In this document: piece by piece, positions 6,788 to 14,971 of the stretch
Numbering within the stretch: position 1 is the first letter of the stretch
Layout of the letters: each line of letters begins with the position of its first letter
Assembly (NCBI GenBank): GCA_965660075.1
Contig: CBFHYO010000019.1
Coordinates: 3,068-67,067, forward strand
Source: CAYYFV01 sp965660075
Lineage (GTDB): Bacteria; Patescibacteriota; Gracilibacteria; UBA1369; GCA-2718715
Reading direction: 5' to 3'
Length of the DNA stretch: 64,000 bases
Notes under the pieces: generated by a model
Database searches by the model: none
Seen by the model: only the letters and a program-made list of their open reading frames with translations
Told to the model about the DNA's origin: nothing
Translations under genes and position numbers: made by a program

Positions 6788-8884
6788 CTGATCATAATCT
6801 TTGACCGCCAAACTAACTAACTTGAGGGTTTTAGTCGAGTCGCTAGATTCGCGCAGCGAAACATCTAAAATGTTAACACCAAAACTGGAAATCACTTCTA
6901 CTACATCTTTTAATAATCCAACTCGATCACGAATTTCGATAGACAAATCAACTACATATAAATCAGATTCTTGAGCATCTTTCCATTCTAGTTTAATTTT
7001 ACGCTCCTCATCGGCATTCTGAAAAACTTTACACTTTAGATTATGAATACTAACTCCAGAACCGCGTGTTACAAAACCCCCAATAGGATTAGGAGATTCA
7101 TAGACGCAACAATTAGTAAGCTTAATTGGAAAACTAATTGGCTGCCCTTCAATTAAAATATCTTTTGAAATATCAGATGATTTTTTATCACGACGAGATT
7201 GGTTTTTTCTAGGCTTCATAATTGAATCCATCGGATAGATTTCTTTGATTAAATTTTTAACCCCAATCTTACCAGTAGCAACCTCTTCAACCAAGGTGTA
7301 TCTTTGTTTTTGATTTAATGTATCTCCTCTGTAAGATTTTAAAATCAATAAATCAGAATCTAAAACAGGTTTACCAATAGATTCTAAATATCTATTAATT
7401 AAATCTCTCCCCTCTTTAAATGTCTTATCAGGATCTGCATTTCTTAAATAAGATTTAATTTTAGATTTCGCCTCAGAAGTTACAACAAAACTTAACCAAT
7501 ACTGATTTGGTTCCGCATCTTTTTTTGTAATTATTTCTACCACATCGCCACTTCGCAATTCGTAATCTAACGGAACAACCGAATCATTAACCTTAGCCAT
7601 AACACATTTATTGCCTACATCTGTATGTACAGCATAAGCAAAATCAATAGGTGTAGAAGACTCAGGCAAATCCTTTACATCTCCCTTAGGTGTCAAAATA
7701 AAAATTCTATCATTAAACATATCCATAGATAAGTTTTCTATGAATTCAGAGTTATTTTTAATACTACTTTCGACATTTTTTAATTCATGGATCCAATCTA
7801 AACACTTTTCAGAATTATACATATCAGGATTCTCATGATATTTGTATAACCAGTGAGCCGCAGCACCAAATTCTGCTTGTTTATGCATACTTTCGGTACG
7901 AATCTGAATTTCCACTGGACGATTAAATTCTGCAAAGCCAAGACCAACTACCGTTGTGTGCAATGATCGATATCCATTAGGTTTACTTACAGCCACATAA
8001 TCTTTAAATCTATTGGCCAGTGGACTCCAAGTAGAATGAATTTCACCAAGGATTTGATACAACTGATCACTAAAATCATCAGGAACTATAACACGAATAG
8101 CATAAATATCATACAAGTCTGAAACTAAACTCTGTCCCTTTTTTTTAAGTTTCTTAAAAATACTATAATGGTTTTTAAGTCTAGAAGTTACACGACAATT
8201 ATACCCTCTTTTATGAAGAAATTTTGTAAGCGTATCCTTTTCTTTATTTATAAAATTTGTATTTTGCTGAGTATAATATTCTAACTGCTCGTGAATCAGT
8301 TTGTACATATCAGTATTCAAAAACTTAAAACACAAGTCTTCTAATTCAGCTTTAATTTTATAAATACCCATCCTAGAGGCAATTGGAACATATATATTTA
8401 AGGTCTCTTGGGCAATTCTTTTTTGCTTTTCGGGTCTCACATAACCCAATGTTTCCATATTATGCCACCTATCACACAGTTTTATATAAATAACCCTCAA
8501 ATCAGAAGCCATAGATAAAAACATCTTCCGCAAATTCTCAACTTCTGGCTCATCTACACGGGAACGAACTTGAGATAATTTTTCCATGCCACGAACTAAG
8601 GATCTAACACCTGGACCAAATACGTTTTCAATATCATCTAAGGTTCTATCTGTATCTTCACTCACATCATGTAACAGGGCAGCAATCACAGTATCTTCAT
8701 CAGGATGAAAATCTAATATTCTAATAGCAACCTCCAATGGATGAATGATATACGGATCACCAGAGAATCTTTTTTGACCTTCATGCGCCTGGTTTGCAAA
8801 TTCAAATGCTAATTTAATTCGAGAAATATCAAAATCAAAACCAAGCTTATTGATTTTATTAATTAAATTTTTACAGCTTATCAT
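6722..8884 (-). CDS. rel: Bifunctional (p)ppGpp synthetase/hydrolase Rel
   Basis: The 720-residue protein has all Rel/Spo domains. The HD hydrolase (about 25-180) retains HD72-73 in LLHDVSEDT and the CDRWHNMETL motif. The synthetase (about 235-350) has YDIYAIRVIV and YVAVSKPNGYRSLHTTVVG. TGS (about 390-450), a helical/zinc-finger region with CCVYESPNPIGGF, and a C-terminal ACT domain (about 645-720) follow. Both catalytic centres look intact, so it should make and degrade (p)ppGpp. It follows the coiled-coil membrane protein gene by two bases. Its 3' end overlaps recO tail to tail. Confidence 0.95.
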   Translation of the reverse strand: MISCKNLINKINKLGFDFDISRIKLAFEFANQAHEGQKRFSGDPYIIHPLEVAIRILDFHPDEDTVIAALLHDVSEDTDRTLDDIENVFGPGVRSLVRGMEKLSQVRSRVDEPEVENLRKMFLSMASDLRVIYIKLCDRWHNMETLGYVRPEKQKRIAQETLNIYVPIASRMGIYKIKAELEDLCFKFLNTDMYKLIHEQLEYYTQQNTNFINKEKDTLTKFLHKRGYNCRVTSRLKNHYSIFKKLKKKGQSLVSDLYDIYAIRVIVPDDFSDQLYQILGEIHSTWSPLANRFKDYVAVSKPNGYRSLHTTVVGLGFAEFNRPVEIQIRTESMHKQAEFGAAAHWLYKYHENPDMYNSEKCLDWIHELKNVESSIKNNSEFIENLSMDMFNDRIFILTPKGDVKDLPESSTPIDFAYAVHTDVGNKCVMAKVNDSVVPLDYELRSGDVVEIITKKDAEPNQYWLSFVVTSEAKSKIKSYLRNADPDKTFKEGRDLINRYLESIGKPVLDSDLLILKSYRGDTLNQKQRYTLVEEVATGKIGVKNLIKEIYPMDSIMKPRKNQSRRDKKSSDISKDILIEGQPISFPIKLTNCCVYESPNPIGGFVTRGSGVSIHNLKCKVFQNADEERKIKLEWKDAQESDLYVVDLSIEIRDRVGLLKDVVEVISSFGVNILDVSLRESSDSTKTLKLVSLAVKDYDQLVSLIMKLNAIENVVKVSKVN

Positions 8885-8886
8885 AG

Positions 8887-9819
8887 CTAGCGAGTTATCA
8901 AATTCAGATCAACACCTTGAACCTCAACAACCTTAAGTCCACTCAAGAGTGCATCTTTATTTAATTTTACAGCTTCTAACTTAGAATTCAATGCATTAAG
9001 GTTTTGGGAAATTCTAGCAAAAATAGCTTCACGAGCTTTGAGCTCAGAAGTTAAATTATTTTTCTTTGTAGAAAGATTTTGAAAAACATTGAGTGAAGTA
9101 TCTATATTAGCATCATTTAGGTCTTGAACATTATTAAAGAAATTCTTTTCCGATTGATCCAACTCGACCACAGCCTGATTTACAGCTTGAGTAAAATACT
9201 CAATCTCTTTAGTTAAAGAATTAACATTTAATTTTAAATCGATTAAAGAAGTTTCAAATTCATTTACGTATTGAAAATATGCAGTTTCACGATCCGATGA
9301 GGAATCTAAGAAAGAAGCAATGTTAATATTGTAAACATTCTTCATCCTCTGATAAGATCTAATATATTTTGATAAATTAGAGGCAACGTTTTGAGATTCA
9401 TGAATTTCGAAAATCAAAGGTAAAGATTTAGAAAAGACTTTAACGTCAGTATTGGTAGTAATAACACTGGTTGCAGCAGATGGAATTGTTTGGATTGAAG
9501 AATCTTCACTATTTTCAGTAGAATTTGTGGTGTTTGTGGAAGGTTCAACAACAACCACAGGATTTTTAACAATAGAATCAGAAGATGGAAAGAAAATATT
9601 AAAAACCCTAATAGATCCCCAAATAAATATTCCTATTAATAAAAGAAAAACAACAATATACTTTATGATTTCAAAAGGAGTTATTCCTAGTTCCTCAAAA
9701 ACACTTTCTTCTTCTGCAGATGGTTCAACAACAACTTCTTCTACATCTTCTAGGAGCTCAGAAACTTTATCGGATGTTTCTGTAAGATTTGGAACTGATT
9801 GAAAATCTTGTTCAGACAT
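8887..9819 (-). CDS. Membrane-anchored coiled-coil protein, unknown function
   Basis: The 310-residue protein has an acidic cytoplasmic N-terminus (residues 1-45, rich in E/V), one membrane helix (about 52-74, IIKYIVVFLLLIGIFIWG), and a Ser/Thr/Asn-rich linker (about 80-125). A long helical domain outside the membrane follows (about 150-300) with heptad-like segments such as VNSLTKEIEYF and LNALNSKLEAVKLNK. I do not recognise a family. It is transcribed with rel from a promoter embedded in the rplY terminator. Its place upstream of rel may only reflect compact packing. Confidence 0.65.
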   Translation of the reverse strand: MSEQDFQSVPNLTETSDKVSELLEDVEEVVVEPSAEEESVFEELGITPFEIIKYIVVFLLLIGIFIWGSIRVFNIFFPSSDSIVKNPVVVVEPSTNTTNSTENSEDSSIQTIPSAATSVITTNTDVKVFSKSLPLIFEIHESQNVASNLSKYIRSYQRMKNVYNINIASFLDSSSDRETAYFQYVNEFETSLIDLKLNVNSLTKEIEYFTQAVNQAVVELDQSEKNFFNNVQDLNDANIDTSLNVFQNLSTKKNNLTSELKAREAIFARISQNLNALNSKLEAVKLNKDALLSGLKVVEVQGVDLNLITR

Positions 9820-9834
9820 ATGTTTTTTTATTTT

Positions 9835-9863
9835 ATTATAACAAAAAAAAGCCCTGATATCAA
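9835..9863 (-). promoter_or_regulatory. Promoter of the coiled-coil protein/rel operon, inside the rplY terminator
   Basis: On the minus strand TTGATA (9863-9858), a 17-bp spacer and TATAAT (9840-9835). The -35 hexamer falls in the loop and right arm of the rplY terminator hairpin, and the spacer contains its T-tract. The start site is expected near 9828, nine bases before the ATG at 9819. Confidence 0.6.
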
Positions 9864-9876
9864 ATCAAGGCTTTTT
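9843..9876 (-). terminator. rplY intrinsic terminator
   Basis: The minus strand forms AAAAAGCCTTGAT / ATCAGGGCTTTTT with a short loop, one G-U pair and eight terminal Ts, directly after the rplY stop. The stem is nearly symmetrical, but the better T-tract is on the minus strand. Confidence 0.8.
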
Positions 9877-9889
9877 AATAGAGTATTAA

Positions 9890-10498
9890 CTATGCAGCTT
9901 CTGTAGTTGAAGCAGCAGCTTCTGTAGTTGAAGCAGCAGCTTTCTTACCACCACGTTTAGGAGCTTTAGAAGCAACTACAGATTGAGAAGGACTTTCAAC
10001 AAACTCAACGTTTGAAGGAGCTTGTAAATCTCTAATCTTGATAATAGAACCTAGTTCCACAAGTGGAGAAAGATCTACTTCTAAGTTTTCTGGTAAATCT
10101 TTAAGTGCACAATGTACAACAACTTTTTCTTTATATTGTTCCAAAACACCACCAAGGTTTTTAACAGCTAGTGATTGACCAACAAACTTAATTGGTAGGT
10201 TGAATTTCATAATAGAAGTTTCAGCTGGAATAAATAAATCATAATGCATGATTTGATCTGCAATATAATCAACTTTAACATCTCTTAATAAAGCAGTATG
10301 TGACTTACCATTTAAGTCAAAATCAATTTGTAAATTTTCATTATTTAAATTGAAAGCTTTACGTAATGCTTGATGATCAACAGCAACTTTAACGTTTTCT
10401 AATCCAGGACCATATAATACACCTGGAACCATTGATTCTGAACGTGTAGTAGTTGCATCTGACTCACGAACTTGAATATCTAATTTAACACTTTTCAT
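9890..10498 (-). CDS. rplY: 50S ribosomal protein L25 (Ctc form)
   Basis: The 202-residue protein has the bL25 5S-rRNA-binding domain (residues 1-90: VPGVLYGPGLENVKVAVD, HTALLRDVKVDYIADQIMHYDLF). The C-terminal Ctc/TL5 beta domain follows (about 95-180: PIKFVGQSLAVKNLGGVLEQ, LPENLEVDLSPLVELG). The tail is basic, then Ala/Ser/Thr-rich. The last residues are two copies of AASTTEA, encoded by two nearly identical 21-base units at 9897-9938. It is monocistronic, with an intrinsic terminator. Confidence 0.95.
   Translation of the reverse strand: MKSVKLDIQVRESDATTTRSESMVPGVLYGPGLENVKVAVDHQALRKAFNLNNENLQIDFDLNGKSHTALLRDVKVDYIADQIMHYDLFIPAETSIMKFNLPIKFVGQSLAVKNLGGVLEQYKEKVVVHCALKDLPENLEVDLSPLVELGSIIKIRDLQAPSNVEFVESPSQSVVASKAPKRGGKKAAASTTEAAASTTEAA
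9897..9938. repeat. Two tandem 21-bp units in the 3' end of rplY
   Basis: The unit gcttctgtagttgaagcagca occurs twice in direct repeat and encodes the duplicated AASTTEA tail of L25. It is in frame, so it can expand or contract without disrupting the gene. Confidence 0.8.
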
Positions 10499-10553
10499 AT
10501 CTATAAATTTAGGAATGGCATTTAAAAGTAGACTAAGACTACAAGAACATTAC

Positions 10554-10582
10554 TTGAAAAGCAAGAGAAATTTTAATAAAAT
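10554..10582 (+). promoter_or_regulatory. ybaB-mltG promoter
   Basis: TTGAAA (10554-10559), 17 bp and TAAAAT (10577-10582), 28 bases before the ybaB ATG. The start site is expected near 10589. Confidence 0.65.
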
Positions 10583-10610
10583 ACCCTCGTATTACATTTA
10601 ACAAGCAAAA

Positions 10611-10910
10611 ATGAACGCTTTTGGAAACATTAAAAAATTAATGGAATTAAAAAAACAAGCTAAAAAAATTCAAGGTGAACTAAAAAAAGTAATCATCGAA
10701 GCCGAGGAAGGTAACGTGATGATCAAATTCAATGCAGAACAACAACCACAATCAGTAGAACTCAACTTAGAATCACTAGACCCTAAAGTTAAAGCAGAAT
10801 TAGAATCAAACATTCTCAAAGCAATAAGCAAAGGAATCAAAAAATCTCAAGAAGTTGCTGCAGAAAATATGAAAGGGATTCTTGGTGATTTAACTGCAGG
10901 TCTTCAATAA
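10611..10910 (+). CDS. YbaB/EbfC nucleoid-associated protein
   Basis: The 99-residue protein matches the YbaB/EbfC family of small dimeric DNA-binding proteins. It has an N-terminal helix IKKLMELKKQAKKIQGEL, a central beta strand pair containing VIIEAEEGNVMIKFNAEQQPQSVEL, and a C-terminal helix. In many bacteria it lies with dnaX and recR; here it is followed, with a one-base overlap, by mltG. The function is general DNA binding; nothing indicates a specific target. Confidence 0.88.
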   Translation: MNAFGNIKKLMELKKQAKKIQGELKKVIIEAEEGNVMIKFNAEQQPQSVELNLESLDPKVKAELESNILKAISKGIKKSQEVAAENMKGILGDLTAGLQ

Positions 10911-11896
10911 TGCGTTACAATCATAGTTATAAAAGACGTAAATCAAATAAAAGTGGTAAATTAATTTTTACCATTTTTATTTGTTTCATAATCTTTATAT
11001 TAATTAAACCAGACAATCAAACATCCAAAGAGGTGCAAATCAGCATCCCTAAAGGATCATCGGTAAACACAATTGCTACATTACTCAAAGAAAATGGAGT
11101 AATTAATTCAGAAATTGTGTTCAAAACATATTTAAAATCAAAAGAAGCAGAAAACACTCTACTTGCTGGTAATTTTGTTCTCAAAACAGGTGACTCTCTA
11201 GAAAACATTGTTAAAACTCTACAAACCTATCAATCTAATACTGTAAAAGTAACGATACCAGAAGGGTTAAAAACCAAAGAAATACAAAGTCTTGTAGATA
11301 ATCAATGTTTAACAAATTGTGAGTATATTCACCCTGTATTTAGACTAAAATCATTAGAAAATCTTACAAATTATGAAGGCTTACTATTTCCCGATACATA
11401 TTATCTAGATGCTAACTCTCAAAACAAAACACAGCTACTAAATGCAATGCTTGATAATTTTTTAAAAAAGCTACCTTTGGATTATCAAGACAAACTTAAA
11501 AAATTACCAAAAACTGATTTATATTCAACTATTATTGTTGCCTCATTAATTGAAAAAGAAGTAAGATCTGATAAAGATAAAAAACTAGTATCAGGAATTA
11601 TCTGGAAAAGATTCGATAATGACTGGAGCCTTGGAATCGACGCTGCATTGCTTTACCTAAAAGATAACAATGTAATAACATATGCTGATTTACAAGATAA
11701 CAACCCCTACAATTTAAGAAAATTTAAAGGACTTCCTCCAACACCAATTTGTAATCCAGGATTAAGCAGTATAGAAGCTGCCTTAAACCCAGAATATAGT
11801 GATTACTGGTTCTACCTATCAAAAAAATCAAATGGAGAAACAGTTTTTGCTAGAACAAATGCTGAACACAACAACAACAAACAAAAATACCTATAA
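10910..11896 (+). CDS. mltG: Endolytic peptidoglycan transglycosylase MltG
   Basis: The 328-residue protein has a Lys/Arg-rich cytoplasmic start and one membrane helix (about 18-34). A LysM-like region follows (about 40-100: VQISIPKGSSVNTIATLLKE). The YceG catalytic domain has YEGLLFPDTYYL, the catalytic Glu in IIVASLIEKEV, and the C-terminal PYNLRKFKGLPPTPICNPG and FYLSKKSNGETVFA motifs. It cleaves nascent glycan strands and sets their length. It is the last gene of the ybaB-mltG pair and ends at a strong bidirectional terminator. Confidence 0.93.
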   Translation: MRYNHSYKRRKSNKSGKLIFTIFICFIIFILIKPDNQTSKEVQISIPKGSSVNTIATLLKENGVINSEIVFKTYLKSKEAENTLLAGNFVLKTGDSLENIVKTLQTYQSNTVKVTIPEGLKTKEIQSLVDNQCLTNCEYIHPVFRLKSLENLTNYEGLLFPDTYYLDANSQNKTQLLNAMLDNFLKKLPLDYQDKLKKLPKTDLYSTIIVASLIEKEVRSDKDKKLVSGIIWKRFDNDWSLGIDAALLYLKDNNVITYADLQDNNPYNLRKFKGLPPTPICNPGLSSIEAALNPEYSDYWFYLSKKSNGETVFARTNAEHNNNKQKYL

Positions 11897-11929
11897 AAAA
11901 ACCGGGAATCTCCCGGTTTTTTTTTATGG
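11897..11929. terminator. Bidirectional terminator between mltG and the FecR-like gene
   Basis: AAAAAACCGGGA / TCCCGGTTTTTT with a tiny loop and long A and T runs on both sides. It serves mltG on the plus strand. It also serves the operon ending at 11924 on the minus strand, whose stop codon lies within the T-run. Confidence 0.9.
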
Positions 11930-13495
11930 CTTGTAGATAATATTCAAATTAAGAGTTTGGGTCTTAGAACCATCTGCATATTTACCATACACCTTCACTA
12001 AGTTATCACCTGGTTTAAGAGTGTTAAAACTTGGAGACATAATATAATGGAAAGATCCAGAATTAGGAGTGAATCGAGTCAATTTAAAATCATTCACATA
12101 AACAGATACCACATCCAAATCCACTGCACCTTGCAAAAACCCTCTATTAGAATCTAGGACAAAGTTATTTTGAAAACTAAGACCATTTATAGATTTAATT
12201 GCAATAGAAGAATCACTTACAACTTCTGATGTAGAAGGACTTGCAGGAGATGTAACTACAGACTCAACAGATTCAGTATTTTCATCCACAGTAGCTACAA
12301 CAGTCACAGGTTTTTCTAACTGATAATCAAATTCTATAGTAGTCTTAGGACTCTCACTACCATCAGAAAAAATTGCCACCACATCGAACTTATTCATTCC
12401 AACGAGTAAATTTCCACGAGCAGGATCGTAAGACGCATAATACTTGAATTTGCCAGATTCAGGCTTAAATTCTTTTAAAATATATGGAACAGGTTCAGAC
12501 TCATCATAAGAAATAACCATTACTTGAGCAGTATTTGGAGGAACAGTTCCTTCGATAACTACCCTATCACCAGTTTGTACTTCACTTGAAACAGGCAAAG
12601 AAACAACAGGTTGTATATTTGGATCTATTGTCACTTCTGGCTCCTCTATCTCGACTTCTTGATCTAGGGAATCTTCTAATGAATCTTCGGGCATTAGAGA
12701 TGCAATATATTCTAAATCAAAACTAGAAAATGGTTGATAAAGATTTTGTGAGTCCTGACTAACGTTCCATTTATACCAAGAACTCCGAATTAGGTTTGAT
12801 TGTAATGTAGAAATAACCGAAGCAACTTGACGATTTTTAAACAAGTTATAACTATCGTTATCCATTGTTAATTGCTTGCCTATATCCAACTTAATCTGAT
12901 CTAAAACACTACCATTCGAATCATCATTAATACTTACTAATAAGTTACCAGAAAGAACACTTACCGATTCCGGCAGTGAGCTTTTTAAATTAAACGAAGC
13001 TAGATTAGAATCTACAGTCAAATAATTAGTTTTAATAGAAATAGATGGCGAGTCTAATGGAGAAAATTTATTAGAAACCCAAACCTGACCACTATCTAAA
13101 TTAAATTCCAAAACATCATCCGATTGATTTAGAACAAATTTAGAAGAAGGTGCCAAACGGAAAGTAAGATCGGAATTTAAACTAACAATTGCAGAAGAAT
13201 CACTAGATGTGAGTATAGAGTAACCCTGCTTTACTTCGAAAGGAACCTCGACATTGTCGATGGATTCATTTTTAGAATCAAGAACTCTAATATTACCATC
13301 TATTTTACTTAACATTAATCCAGAATTAGTTACAGCTTCTGGAGTTGTATCATCTGAACCCGAAAAAAAAGAAAATAATAATAAAAAGCCAAGACCAAAT
13401 ACCAAATAAGAATTAAAATTTTTCTTTGGCGCAGGTTTCTGTTGACGATTATAGGAATTGAATTTTGGGGTGGGACGATAATATAAGTTCTTCAT
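11924..13495 (-). CDS. Membrane-anchored FecR-domain protein
   Basis: The 523-residue protein has a basic N-terminus (RPTPKFNSYN), one membrane helix (about 29-45) and a FecR-like beta-rich domain (about 60-200) with GNIRVLDSKNESIDN, SSAIVSLNSDLTFRLAPSS and LDSGQVWVS. A long acidic stretch and two Ig-like repeats follow (about 300-390 and 430-520), each with a TV/EF-type ending. FecR proteins normally work as anti-sigma regulators with an ECF sigma factor; none is adjacent here, so a structural surface role is equally likely. It is the last gene of the pyrH-frr-rseP-dnaA operon, one base after dnaA. Confidence 0.7.
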   Translation of the reverse strand: MKNLYYRPTPKFNSYNRQQKPAPKKNFNSYLVFGLGFLLLFSFFSGSDDTTPEAVTNSGLMLSKIDGNIRVLDSKNESIDNVEVPFEVKQGYSILTSSDSSAIVSLNSDLTFRLAPSSKFVLNQSDDVLEFNLDSGQVWVSNKFSPLDSPSISIKTNYLTVDSNLASFNLKSSLPESVSVLSGNLLVSINDDSNGSVLDQIKLDIGKQLTMDNDSYNLFKNRQVASVISTLQSNLIRSSWYKWNVSQDSQNLYQPFSSFDLEYIASLMPEDSLEDSLDQEVEIEEPEVTIDPNIQPVVSLPVSSEVQTGDRVVIEGTVPPNTAQVMVISYDESEPVPYILKEFKPESGKFKYYASYDPARGNLLVGMNKFDVVAIFSDGSESPKTTIEFDYQLEKPVTVVATVDENTESVESVVTSPASPSTSEVVSDSSIAIKSINGLSFQNNFVLDSNRGFLQGAVDLDVVSVYVNDFKLTRFTPNSGSFHYIMSPSFNTLKPGDNLVKVYGKYADGSKTQTLNLNIIYKP

Positions 13496-13496
13496 A

Positions 13497-14969
13497 TTAT
13501 AAACCGATTAATTTACGAATTTCATTTGTATTTTGGAGGAGTTTGTGGTCTTTTCTGAGTTGTTTTTTAACTTTGTTAAATGCATGCATAGCAGTTGTGT
13601 GATTACGGCCGCCAAGTAAAGTACCAATTTTTTCAAATGAATAATTGTAATCATTACGAAGCACATAAATACAAATCTGACGAGGAATCATGATATCACG
13701 AGAACGCTTAGCCCCTACTATATCAGATCTGGTCAAATTAAAATAATCAGCAACAAAATCTATAACCTCATCTGGAGACTGAACAAAGTCACGACGATTC
13801 TCTTGAACCATTTGATAATTAGTTGAAGGCGCTAATTTACCTAGTTTTGTAAGTAACTTACTAACGGATTGTATACTTGGCAAAACACCTTCTAATTGAG
13901 ATTGTGCAACAACTTGTACTAAAACACCCTCAAGTTCACGAATTGAGGAATGAACATTAGAAGCAATAAACTCTAAAACATCAGACGGAATTAAAACTTC
14001 TAAGTCAGCAGCTTTCTTAAGCAAAATCGCTAGACAAGTTTCATAGTCAGGGAAAGTTACATCTACAATCATACCCATTTCGAAACGAGAAACCAATCTA
14101 CTCTCAACCCCACTTAAATCTTTAGGTGGTTTGTCAGAACTAATAATAATTTGCTTATTGGCGTGATATAACTCGTTAAATGTATGGAAAAACTCTTCTT
14201 GTGTTCTCCCCTTACCTGCTAAAAATTGAATATCATCAATAATCAAACAGTCAACATTTCTATATTTATTTCTAAAGGCACGAACACTATTTTTTTTAAT
14301 ACTTTCAACAATTTCATTAGTAAATTTTTCAGCTGTTACATATGCCACATAGTTAGATGTTGGACGCTGACAAATAGCGTTACCAGTCGCTTGCAACAAG
14401 TGTGTCTTACCCAGACCTACATCACCATAAATAAACAAAGGGTTATAAGCCATACCAGGCTTTTTAGCTACAGCACAACAAGCAGCATGCGCTAAACGAC
14501 TATTTGAACCCACTACAAAACTATCAAGAGAATATTTAGGATTTAAAGTAATATTTACAGTTCTAGTCTGACTAGTTGAAGGAGTAGGGACAACTACATG
14601 ATTAGAATTTAATGCCTGAGAACTAACCTTCTGTTGATTGGCAACTACTGTAGATACTTTTCTTGGCTTACGAGCAGCTTGATTAAAAAAAGTACGCAAA
14701 TCAACTCCACCTTCGTTCACTAACGATGAGTCAGTTTTAAAATTTACATTCACAGGTAAATTTAATTCTTTTAATGAGTCACGAATAAAATTAACATATT
14801 TCTTCTTAAACCACTCCTCTGCAAAAATACTTGGAAGACCAATGGTCACTGTATTGTCATCTAAAGCTACTATATTAGTATCTTGAAACCACACTAAGAA
14901 ATCAGTCTTTTTAATTTTACTGGATAGTGAACTTAAGACACTTTTCCAGGTATCTGTGTGTACAGTCAT
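13497..14969 (-). CDS. dnaA: Chromosomal replication initiator DnaA
   Basis: The 490-residue protein has all four domains. Domain I is at 1-90 (LSSKIKKTDFLVWFQD) and a Ser/Thr-rich linker at 100-140. The AAA+ core carries Walker A GDVGLGKTH (182-190) and Walker B CLIIDDIQFL (241-250). The C-terminal helix-turn-helix has RDIMIPRQICIYVLR and the signature GGRNHTTAMHAFNKV. It is embedded in an operon between rseP (two bases upstream) and a FecR-like gene. No dnaN is adjacent and no run of DnaA boxes is visible beside it, so oriC is probably not here. Confidence 0.97.
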   Translation of the reverse strand: MTVHTDTWKSVLSSLSSKIKKTDFLVWFQDTNIVALDDNTVTIGLPSIFAEEWFKKKYVNFIRDSLKELNLPVNVNFKTDSSLVNEGGVDLRTFFNQAARKPRKVSTVVANQQKVSSQALNSNHVVVPTPSTSQTRTVNITLNPKYSLDSFVVGSNSRLAHAACCAVAKKPGMAYNPLFIYGDVGLGKTHLLQATGNAICQRPTSNYVAYVTAEKFTNEIVESIKKNSVRAFRNKYRNVDCLIIDDIQFLAGKGRTQEEFFHTFNELYHANKQIIISSDKPPKDLSGVESRLVSRFEMGMIVDVTFPDYETCLAILLKKAADLEVLIPSDVLEFIASNVHSSIRELEGVLVQVVAQSQLEGVLPSIQSVSKLLTKLGKLAPSTNYQMVQENRRDFVQSPDEVIDFVADYFNLTRSDIVGAKRSRDIMIPRQICIYVLRNDYNYSFEKIGTLLGGRNHTTAMHAFNKVKKQLRKDHKLLQNTNEIRKLIGL

Positions 14970-14971
14970 AT

